A model generated the notes under the pieces. That model did not search any database. It was not told the origin of the DNA and saw only the letters and a list, made by a program, of their open reading frames with translations. Shown piece after piece: positions 55,213 through 64,000 of a stretch of DNA of 64,000 nt. The DNA lies in the NCBI GenBank assembly GCA_000697475.1, contig JNEU01000786.1, positions 1 to 64,000 of the forward strand, given 5' to 3'. How positions within the stretch are numbered: position 1 is the stretch's first letter; every line of letters begins with the position of its first letter. Source of the DNA: Lichtheimia corymbifera B2541. Lineage: Eukaryota > Mucoromycota > Mucoromycetes > Mucorales > Lichtheimiaceae. The translations under genes and the position numbers were made by a program.

Positions 55213-57338
55213 ATGGCATCCGACTTGCCACAATTCAAGTCTGAGACTACCACTGCGACACGACGATCTTTACCGCCTAGACTTAACAAACGAATACTGG
55301 TGACTTTGGCAGTATCTGGCATCTTTTTCTTATTATATTTGAATGCTCGAGTCACCACACCATCATCATCGCCCGCTTCTCAAGATAACCAACCACAACA
55401 GGCGAATGACCCTAATCTCGTACCTCCCACACCCAATGACAATGTCATTATCCCACTGCCACATGACGAAGACGAAGACGACCAGGATACTACAGTACCC
55501 GATTTATTATCTGACGGCGACGAGGAACAACAAGAAGAGGATAGTATCCATACATCGAATGAGGTCATCAACACATCCAATCACTACAAGTATTTGGTAG
55601 TCATTGCATCCACTGCTGACCAAATGACACGTCGACAATTGATTCGTGAAAGATACTTTGGCTTACGCGACAACTTGCTTCCCTGTATGCGATTCAATGC
55701 CGATACAATGTATACGTTCTGGATCCATGGTGGGAGTGTTACTCCACGTACAGCTGAACGTCGACGTTATGAGGCTGAAAAGATGGAATGGAATGATCTT
55801 GAAGAACTCCCTGCTGGTATCTCCTTTACACAAGCTTCAGTTTTGGAATGGGTAAGAATAACATCAGCAAACGGCCCTTGTGTAACATATCATGCTAAGC
55901 AACGAATCTTAGGCGGAGACCACATTGGTGGATCGGGGAATCAGCTATGACTATTTGATTGTGCAGGATATTCACACGTTTATTCATATCGCTGGTATTC
56001 GTCAAGAATTGGAGCATGGTGTTATCAGTGAAGATTCGGAATCACCTGTGGCTGTGGATCATACAACAAACATGGTTTGGGCTCAATTCACCAACTCGGA
56101 TCAAGTGGATGATTCTCAAGTATTTGTGGTGGGCGCAGCAGCTGCACGTGTAGCTCTTGAGAAACGTAACGAGATCCAGTCATCATCGCACTTGTTAACC
56201 GATCTATACCACTACTATCAATCCAATGAAGTCGATCAAGTCAAAAATGATGTTGCGGTGGAATTTGGCGAGGATGAAGGCGAGGCTGAAGTTCAAGTAC
56301 AAACGATGCCGTTATTCATTCCAGAAACACAACGCTTTATGCGATGGGAAAACAATGTCGAGTCTGTGCACGAGGATCATGCAGCTGTCACACACGTCTA
56401 CCAGGATACAGAATTTATTGATTTGGCACGATGGACGTCGCTTGAACCTGTGCGCGTATGTTATCCACCTAAATCAGCTTACAAGCCGACTCTCCAACAA
56501 AGTCCTATGGATGATGACGAAGAGATGTCTCTCTCCCAAGATGACCTCTCAACCAATACCAACAAAGACAAACCATCCATTGCATTGATGACGTCTTCTT
56601 TTATTTACGATGATAATTGCATGGAGCCATCAGCGACTAAGGCCGCACTCAACAAGCGTAAATATGCCGAACGGCATGGTCATTCATTTGTTGCCCGGTC
56701 TACAGAATTCGCTCAGCAACGTGGACGGAAGACTGTATGGGGAAAAGTGGACGCCGTTGAAAAGGTGCTACCCAAATATGACTGGGTTTTTTGGATGGAC
56801 ATGGATGCTGTTATCATGAACCAGGAGCACTCATTGTTCGAATTGCTGGATGAATTGCGTACACGCTATGGAGATGTACAAGCATTTGATGAACATGTCG
56901 ATCTGATTACAGCCAAGCCACGAGGTGATCCAATGCTCAATGCAGGCGTATTCTTCTTGCGTAATACTGAATGGAGTCGCCAGTTCTTGCGCCAAGTGCA
57001 ACAAGTCACCGAGTGGTACAATAAAAGGCCAGCGTATGAACAAGGTGCCATGTGGCAGATCATGCTCAAACCTGAAAACCAGCCGCACATTTACTTGCTC
57101 GAAAATGACGACCATACTTTTAACACCTTCCCTAAACGATATCAACCTGGAGACTTTATTGTGCATTTTGCACCCGACAAATGTAAGTATCGTCGTTGCG
57201 GTATAAATGCTATGGGGTGATACAAGATAGTTAACCACTACATCATAATTAGGTCCTAATGCATTGACGCTTCAAGGTCTGGCAGCAGCTGAACGTATCC
57301 AAGTGGGCCAAACGGTGACGGCCGCAGATTTGATGTAA
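55213..57338 (+). CDS. Type II Golgi glycosyltransferase, GT31-like region plus GT34 domain
   Basis: Three exons (55213-55851, 55913-57182, 57253-57338) give 664 residues. Residues 27-46 (KRILVTLAVSGIFFLLYLNA) form a signal anchor, followed by an acidic stem. A first segment (about 125-370) begins VVIASTADQMTRRQLIRERYFG, which resembles the start of GT31 galactosyltransferases. From about 415 a GT34 (GMA12/MNN10) domain follows, with RKYAERHGHSFVARSTEF, FWMDMDAVIM (DxD near residue 508) and GDFIVHFAPDKC. GT34 enzymes add alpha-linked galactose or mannose to glycans. The two-part layout suggests a fused or ancestral double transferase; whether the first part is active is unclear. Confidence 0.85.
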
Positions 57339-60300
57339 CATATATAGACCATCACATTCTAATAAAACCTTGTATTATATAATCTATGTCTGGTCCTCTA
57401 TCTCACAATGGTTTGAAATATACTGACTCGGATTGCTCGTTGAATGACTTAACGTTGCCTATCCAGTACATCGTTTTACAATAAGTGTACGCATTTACAC
57501 AATCACACGGTATTCATTTTTACAGAAACCTGCAACCTTTTGTCATCTGTATTTACAACAAGAGACTATCTCTGCTCTGGATCAATGCTATGCAGCGAAA
57601 AACGAAGTTCATGAACTAATTTCCAGTTCATAGACTGCCGGCTAATAGCCCCTTCCTCCCCTTCACCTTTGTTGCCCAAACCAATGCATGTAAGCGATTC
57701 TCCTGCTTCAGCCCAGCATCTCCACCATTCAACTTTTTTGATCCGAGAGGTTTTGACTGAGGTACGATCAAACTGCATCATCCATGCATCAGAGAAATCT
57801 GTTTAATTTCCAGCTCTTCCCCTCCCTGCTTCTTGTGTCTTCCTTCCATTCTCTTAACTCATCGTAAACTCCTTCCATTCTCAACTGGTGCCCCATTCAA
57901 GTACAACTACCACCTCCGAACGATTGTCCTGCTTCAACCCATCATGTCAATCCTACAACTGCCTTGATCTGAAAGTCTTTGACTGAATGGCAACCCCATG
58001 CCGGGGGCACCACACGACAACACCCGCGTTTCTTGATACGCTACACCTTCTCTTGTACACTTCTCTGCCGCGACCAAAACGTAACAGCAGTCGCTGTTAG
58101 CAGGGTCTTTACTCCATTGTCTCAAGCTACTTGCAGCAATTTGCCTTTCAGCCTTTTTCACGTGAACCGCAGATAGCCATTATATAGAAGCAGCTTTATT
58201 TACGTGTCGCAATTTGTTTGAATACATACGAATTCCCATGGATATGGATCTGGGTATTGTTTTGATATATGGGATGGGAAGAGTATTGGATATATACAGC
58301 GCATGGAAAATGAGCTTTGTTCTTCTGTATCCATGGTGACCAGCTTGTGCGCCTAATTACCGCACTTTACTCCCCATCCATGCATGACAGCCACTTGTCA
58401 ACCATCACCATCCAACCGCATGTTTGAGGCGCCATGGATATAATTCTTCATCTACATCAAGCACCATCCGGTTTTACAAATGCACACCCAAAGGATAGAC
58501 ATTTCTATATCGATAGCGGTGTATCCACTTTCAAAACTGTAATAAAGGGAAAGGCCTGATTGATTCATTAAGTCTTGTATTCGATAGTATAACCCAGTCC
58601 TCCCCCTTTTTTATGCGTTGAGATCTTGTCAATAACGTCGCAACAAACGCTCATCTTGTGATTCAGCTCTTGTAAGATAGCTATTTGTTGCATACGGCAG
58701 GAGATGTGTAGGCTGCTTTCATACTTGACCTTACCTGGTTGATCATCGCATTGGTATTGAACTTTGGATAAAGATATGTTTCCGCTTGACCTTACGAGAT
58801 TCGATTTACCTCTAGTTATTTTGATCAAGGGCATATTCCATGGCCATGCTAATGCATATTATCCGCAGTCTCAGCTGGAGATGACCGCTTGCTTCCATTG
58901 ATCACTTTAGCGCCTAAACTACCAGTAGTATACTGTATCTCCTTGCTAGGAGTATTTCTAACATCACAACTCTTTGACAGTCCTGGCATAAGTTTGAATT
59001 CATCGAACGAAAAAGACCGAATGTCGTCCTTACGGTGGTATCGAGAACGCCACTGCAATAACAAGATGCGTTTGATGCCTCAGTGCATTTACATCTTGCA
59101 TGATCAAGTTGTTTACAGCAAAATACAGGGACAGCTTATGAACAACCTGTGGTATCCAGAAGGACAGTAGCTTCACCTTTGCCGGTATCTATATGTCTTT
59201 AATGTGGACCCCGTTTGCCAGTATTGTAGCCATTATCCGTGGATGTGAAATTTTCATCATTCTATGGATAGCAGTATTAAAGACCGAGGACGAAGGCTGC
59301 AGGTGATCTTCGCCACAATGTTCTTGCAGGAGATGTTTGGCATATGCTGGTGTCAACATTATCTCCTAAAGGGCCTTTTCGAATTTCCTAGAAGTACGGC
59401 AGCACATGTATGTTATTACTTGCATGCATGATGTTTGGGAGCCATTCCTTGCAGAGGGAATGAAAACAGCCCTTCAGTCAAAATGGGTGCCTTTTCCATG
59501 GCTATATGTTATCTTCGCTGCCATCCTTGGGGTAGCTTATGTTCTCATAACTTTTTAATCTCGCAATGAAATAGCGGCTCCAGCATGTATGATATGTACG
59601 TATAAAGTTTTTCGAACCTCGCATGGATTTCATGATGCACATTATCTTCTATGCATATCTAATAGATCAACAAACATATGCCTACCTATCAAAGAAGTAT
59701 CATTTTCAAGAGGAAAAATTTGTGTAGGCGACGCCCTAATATCAGCATATCCATGCCACTCAAGTCGAAAACTCTGTGGGGACATACATGGGGTCTCAGC
59801 GGCATAGGTATTGCGAGCAGCGCGTAAACCACCTGCATTCCTTCTTCTGTTTGATCTTCATGTCGCTGATCCATAGCAAAGCTGCAAATGAGTTGTTGGT
59901 TGTAGCGACGCGAGCTGATGATCATTCTTTCACTTTTCTGTGCTGCATTCAAGGTGCTGTTTGCAGGATTGCGGTGGCTACTGCGTCTTCATTGGGGCTA
60001 TATAGCTGTCTTTATGATGACCCGTTACCATCGTTCATAGATGTTGGATGTCGTGTAATAATGACTGATCATCACTTTTTCGTTTTACATGATTTGCTTT
60101 GTCCATACAGTAGGTAGTAGATTGCATCTGATTTCGCCACATTCCCCTCACAGTGGATTGTTTTGCATATGAAACACCTCGAACGACACCATTACTTGTC
60201 GAGATATTCAATGTTGTGCATAATACGTATCTTGGACACCGCTATACATCTTAATGCATACGTCGCTGATCTTTTGATATGATGCGACAGGGTGATCGTG

Positions 60301-60392
60301 CAACAAGATGGAGTTGCCGGCAAGAATAAAAGCTATAAAACGAGAAGATTCTTGTCAGTCAGAATAACATCATCCCATCTCCATTTTTTACA
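57339..60392. other. 3 kb gene-poor stretch with possible decayed genes
   Basis: No gene model convinced me. Three parts are notable. First, about 57690-57760 and 57922-57990 are imperfect copies of one 70-base sequence (GATTCTCCTGCTTCAGCCC and GATTGTCCTGCTTCAACCC). Second, minus-strand frames at 58568-58834 and 58849-59064 have protein-like composition and an acceptor-like TTGTTATTGCAG upstream. Third, plus-strand bits at 59206-59300 and 59458-59560 read like single membrane helices (for example PWLYVIFAAILGVAYVLITF) with stops between. TATAAAA at 60334-60340 belongs to the next gene. Confidence 0.4.
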
Positions 60393-60734
60393 ATGAAGTT
60401 CTCCGCTCTTGCCTTTGTCATTGCCGCCGTCTTTACAACAGCCAACGCTGTTCCCACTTTTATCACAGCCCCAGGCCATTATGACCGAGCACTTCCTCCA
60501 GGAACAAGCTGTGAACAGATCTCCAATGATTCTTGCAGTGTGTATTCGAACTACTGTCGTCGGGACCATCGTGGTATGATTTTGCGTCAACATTTGACTA
60601 TCATCGTTGTATCTAACTTCTTTTATTATGTAACTTTAGGCAGATGCCGTACTATTACCGGGGTTAGACGAATCGAATATGATTTATACAAATTGTCAAA
60701 TACATTTATTCATCTCTTTGATACCATAATTTGA
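60393..60734 (+). CDS. Small cysteine-containing secreted protein, unknown function
   Basis: Two exons (60393-60573, 60640-60734) give 91 residues. Residues 1-19 are a clear signal peptide (MKFSALAFVIAAVFTTANA). The mature part has four Cys (SCEQ, SCSV, YCRR, RCRT), enough for two disulfides. A TATA box (60334-60340) sits 53 bases upstream. The intron length is a multiple of three, so the retained form also stays open. No family recognised; composition is like many small secreted proteins of filamentous fungi. Confidence 0.65.
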   Translation: MKFSALAFVIAAVFTTANAVPTFITAPGHYDRALPPGTSCEQISNDSCSVYSNYCRRDHRGMILRQHLTIIVVSNFFYYVTLGRCRTITGVRRIEYDLYKLSNTFIHLFDTII

Positions 60735-61011
60735 TTGGGATTGGCAATTAGTTTCGTTGATAAAAGTGTATGGCCCGGTTGTTTATGTCCAATAGGCAAA
60801 CGCGGATCCATTGTTTAGGAAACGCATGAAAAACACCCCTTGCCATTGTTGGCTACGTCATGTGTAACATACATGCTTGAAACCCTCCATTTTTAGGCGC
60901 CAAGCCCACACAAAAAGGCTCGGCACTAAAAAAAAGTACTATTAACCCTTGCGTGTTTAACTACACTTCTCTCTCTTCTTCTCTTTCACTTTCTTTTATT
61001 TCGCCTTCAAC

Positions 61012-61594
61012 ATGTAAAGTAGTCTACTATCATAGATGAGTGACGCGAATAAGACTAACGTTGCAGCATTGCAGGTCGTCACCCTATGATCCTTACATTC
61101 CCAATGAGCAAGCGGAAGGTGCTACCTCGTCACCCAACAACAAGACACAGCGTGTACAGCACCAAGTGGATGAAGTCGTGAATATCATGCAAGATAACAT
61201 TGATCAAATGTACAAGCGTGGTGAGAACCTCAACTCGTTGCAAAACAAAACAGGTAAATGAAGGCAGATCAAAGTATATATTATTGTGGTTGGTAACACT
61301 TTTTTTCTGTACTACAAAAGAGGATTTGCATGCAACATCATCCCAGTTTCGACGAGGTGCCAACCAAGTACGCAAGCGAATGTGGTGGAAAGATTTGAAA
61401 TGGAAGATTATTATTGGCGTCACTATTCTTGTTATTTTGGGTGCTATTATCGGTTCGATTGCCGGTACTCAGGTAATTATAATGCAGTATACGGCCTCAT
61501 TGATGGATATGGTATTCATGGTGATTTACTCTGTTTATAGACGCATAAGAATGACGACAGTGGATCCTCATCTGAACCAGCTCCTTCGTCGTGA
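61012..61594 (+). CDS. SNC1: Synaptobrevin-type v-SNARE
   Basis: Four coding exons (61012-61013, 61075-61253, 61321-61472, 61541-61594) give 128 residues. The N-terminus MSSPYDPYIPNEQ matches yeast Snc1/2. The R-SNARE motif runs about 30-90 (VDEVVNIMQDNIDQMYKRGENL, with the zero-layer Arg, and FRRGANQVRKRMWWKDLKWK). A single C-terminal membrane helix follows (IIIGVTILVILGAIIGSIAG), then a 20-residue Ser/Asp-rich tail. It fuses Golgi-derived vesicles with the plasma membrane. The start codon is split, AT at 61012-61013 and G at 61075, by a 61-base intron with donor GTAAAG. Confidence 0.93.
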
Positions 61595-61766
61595 TATCCT
61601 TTCGCTCACGTTTTCCTTTAATCCAGCCTACTCGATTGTACATTCCTTTTGTCTCCTTCCACTTCTACTATTATATATATATACTTTGATGAATCTATCG
61701 GTTTTTGTTGTAAAAAGGAATGTGTGTGCGAGTGTGTGATGTATATTGCGAGCGTGATTGATTAGA

Positions 61767-61770
<4 letters not shown>

Positions 61771-61798
<28 letters not shown>
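61771..61798. repeat. TG dinucleotide repeat
   Basis: Fourteen TG units lie between the convergent SNC1 and PPR genes, in the 3' region. Confidence 0.95.
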
Positions 61799-61801
<3 letters not shown>

Positions 61802-61852
61802 AAGTGAAATGAATGCTAAAAAGTACAAGTGTGTGTGTCTAAGTAAAAGGAT

Positions 61853-64000
61853 CTATGATACATCCATGGCCTTACGAGCCATTCGACCGACGCTATCAAT
61901 CTTTTTACGGTCGACGCGCGCACGGACCAAGGCTTTGAGTAGATAATGCCACGTTTTTTGGTTGGGTGTGACATGATGTTCACGCATGTGTCGGAATACA
62001 ACCAAAGCCATACGAGCGTTACGGAAAATGGCACATCCTTGAAGCATCGCTGTGTAGGTTTGAGCAGTAGGTTTGATACCATCAGCACACATGTGAGAAA
62101 ATACATCAGCTGCACGAGCAAGACTTGTCTTTGCAAAACAGGCAATCAAGGTGGTATATGTGTACTCGTTTGGTCGTTGAAATCCAGTCATCTCTTGAAA
62201 CAAGGAATAGGCATGCGATGGATTACCCAGAAAATCATTGGTGAGAAGATCAGACTGCTGTTGATCACCAGTAATAGCTGCATGCAGATCAGGCCACAAG
62301 TTGCTCAATTCCTTGGATACCCATCTTGGAGCTTGCGTCTTTGCAAATGCCTTTAGAATGCTTGAATAGGCATAGAGATTGGGTTGCAATCCATTCTTCC
62401 TCATGACCCGAAACACGTTCCATGCCATGTTGTCCTCGTCATTCATGACTAATCCACGCACCACCATAGCCATAGTGATATCGTCCGGAACACCGTATTT
62501 CCTCATTTCCACAAAGGCTGCTAATGCTGCAGGTACATCTCGGCATTTGAACAAGGCATCCACATAATAATGGTGTGATAACAACGATGGTGCTGGTTCA
62601 TCCTCCAATTGCCGATGTAATCCGAATGATTCATATACTTGATCCTTCTTTTGCTGATTTCCACTCTCCATGACAAGATGATTCACCATGACAGCATTGA
62701 CAAAAGATGCATCTTCTTCATATAGCCGCTGGAAAAACATCTTTGCTGTATCCAATCCCGTCTTGACTTTGACCCACATTAACGTCGCCCGAAACTTGTC
62801 ATCCGCTGCTGTATTATTCATGATGCGTTTATCAGCCATCCATGTTTCTGCCAAGTCATGTGCAAGATCCCATCGGCCTTGTCGCATCGCATTGCTGAGA
62901 ATGGAAGTCATAATGGCATGATTGGGTCGTTTACCCACGAGCTTGAGTGCCTTGTCGAAATCACCTGCACGACCATAAGCTTCGGCTAATGCAACACGGG
63001 TGGCCACAGTCGGTCTTAAACGATGGTGCTTCATTTCATTGTATAGTCGTTCAGCATTGATTGCATCGCCTTTGTGTGCCAAACCGGATATCAGTGATGT
63101 GTACACATGTGTGTTGTAGACGCCTCCTCTTGCTCCTCCTCCTCCTTCTTCTTCAATTGCTGTTGCTGGGGTATCCTTGTTGTTGCTAATGGCTTGTGCT
63201 TGTGCAAGACATTCGAGAAACTCAATCGTCTTATCCATAGATGTGCGTGATAAATGGCTGACCATGACAGCACATGCCCTGTTTTCGATCACTATCCCTT
63301 CCGTCTGCATCACTTCCATCATGACCTTGGCTGCTACTTCATGTTGTTTGGTGGATACATGGTGTGATCGGACTGCCAATGCCAAAGAAGTCAAATGAGA
63401 GGGTTGTCGTGGAACACCAGCATCACGCATTTCCTTGAGAATCTTGCACGCTGTTTCGAGTTGACCATGCCGTGCCATAGAAAATAATACTTGTGCATAG
63501 TGGAGTGGGCCGACCTGCGTCCCTTGTTTGCGCATGTTGTCCAGCACATTGACCATCCGTTCCCAGTCATTCCCATACTTTAGCATATTGAGTAAATGTC
63601 CATAGTTGTTGGCACCCATTCGATGAGAGACGCCATGTTCGAGCATCATTTGATAAATTCGCCATGCCGTATCCGCCTGATAACCACTCGCATTATACAA
63701 TGCTGACCTCAATGTCTTGTATACTCTCTCTGGACCCAATTGATGACCTTGTGCTCGTAAATAATCATATAATGCATTCAAATCGCATCCTTTGCCTATC
63801 CGTCGCGGATGAAATATGTTGTGTGATGGATCATTCAATGTACATGGAGCGGTTGTTGTTGATGAAGATGATGATGACGGTACAGAAACAGTTGCTGACG
63901 ATGAAGATGATGATCGTGCATTATTAAAGTGTCGTCGTTGGGTGCATGATGATGATGATGATACTCCAGTAGCACGTGAAGCTGCTGCTGCTGCCAAAAG
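61853..64000 (-). CDS. Pentatricopeptide repeat protein (N-terminus beyond window)
   Basis: The frame is open from the right edge to the stop at 61853, at least 715 residues, with no intron seen. Many 35-residue helical hairpins are visible, such as HVYTSLISGLAHKGDAINAE, YAYSSILKAFAKTQ, NEYTYTTLIACFAKTSLARA and QTYTAMLQGCAIFRNARMAL. PPR proteins bind organelle RNA; in fungi they act in mitochondrial RNA processing and translation. The visible N-terminal part is Ser/Thr-rich with His/Asp runs and may follow a transit peptide. Its start codon lies outside the window. Confidence 0.88.
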   Translation of the reverse strand, partial: LLAAAAASRATGVSSSSSCTQRRHFNNARSSSSSSATVSVPSSSSSSTTTAPCTLNDPSHNIFHPRRIGKGCDLNALYDYLRAQGHQLGPERVYKTLRSALYNASGYQADTAWRIYQMMLEHGVSHRMGANNYGHLLNMLKYGNDWERMVNVLDNMRKQGTQVGPLHYAQVLFSMARHGQLETACKILKEMRDAGVPRQPSHLTSLALAVRSHHVSTKQHEVAAKVMMEVMQTEGIVIENRACAVMVSHLSRTSMDKTIEFLECLAQAQAISNNKDTPATAIEEEGGGGARGGVYNTHVYTSLISGLAHKGDAINAERLYNEMKHHRLRPTVATRVALAEAYGRAGDFDKALKLVGKRPNHAIMTSILSNAMRQGRWDLAHDLAETWMADKRIMNNTAADDKFRATLMWVKVKTGLDTAKMFFQRLYEEDASFVNAVMVNHLVMESGNQQKKDQVYESFGLHRQLEDEPAPSLLSHHYYVDALFKCRDVPAALAAFVEMRKYGVPDDITMAMVVRGLVMNDEDNMAWNVFRVMRKNGLQPNLYAYSSILKAFAKTQAPRWVSKELSNLWPDLHAAITGDQQQSDLLTNDFLGNPSHAYSLFQEMTGFQRPNEYTYTTLIACFAKTSLARAADVFSHMCADGIKPTAQTYTAMLQGCAIFRNARMALVVFRHMREHHVTPNQKTWHYLLKALVRARVDRKKIDSVGRMARKAMDVS

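Noticed and set aside
1..64000. tRNA, rRNA and other structured RNA genes
   Set aside because: I scanned by eye for T-loop motifs and known RNA signatures and found none I could support; a covariance-model search would be needed to exclude them.

Overview
The window is nuclear DNA from a filamentous fungus. The best guess is an early-diverging lineage, Mucoromycota and probably Mucorales. The grounds are intron-dense genes with short GT..AG introns of about 50-80 bases (VPS53 has 17), a secreted class 3 lipase very close to the Rhizomucor miehei type, and fungus-specific families (Zn2Cys6 regulators, GT34 glycosyltransferase, RRM-PUF protein). The species cannot be named from sequence alone.

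Layout. Bases 1-8,300 are a repeat graveyard. They hold a zinc-ribbon ORF with exact 27-residue repeats running off the left edge, a DDE transposase ending in a chromodomain that is broken by a solo LTR and by a small internal duplication, a perfect 92-base inverted repeat next to a minisatellite, nested solo LTRs with 5-base target duplications, a gag-protease relic without reverse transcriptase, and a foldback element with a CCTTA duplication. Bases 8,300-57,300 are gene-dense and typical of fungal housekeeping: RING-CH ubiquitin ligase, RPS3, CCT6, VPS53, Zn2Cys6 factor, bromodomain-ankyrin-bromodomain protein, CAP/Srv2, MFAP1, nucleotide-sugar transporter, PRPP synthetase, SCP2 protein, small secreted protein, PGDH, RRM-PUF protein, XlnR-like factor, Ste20-type kinase, lipase, frataxin, SOG2-like protein, DapA-family aldolase, ELP4 and a GT34 protein. 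Bases 57,340-60,390 are gene-poor. The right end has another small secreted protein, a Snc1-type synaptobrevin and a PPR protein running off the edge.

The genes do not form a pathway cluster. Common themes are translation and folding (RPS3, CCT6, ELP4), secretory traffic and glycosylation (VPS53, SNC1, nucleotide-sugar transporter, GT34, secreted lipase), chromatin and transcription, and mitochondrial functions (frataxin, PPR). RPS3 and CCT6 are divergent with only 168 bases between their start codons.

I did not find a convincing new multi-gene system. The most distinctive signals are at the level of gene structure: a probable 3-base exon in RPS3, a 12-base exon in the XlnR-like gene, two genes whose start codon is split AT|G by an intron plus one with only four coding bases in its first exon, and a readable order of nested insertions in the left repeat region. 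All exon models were made by eye from splice-site motifs, reading frame and remembered family conservation; no alignment or expression data were available.
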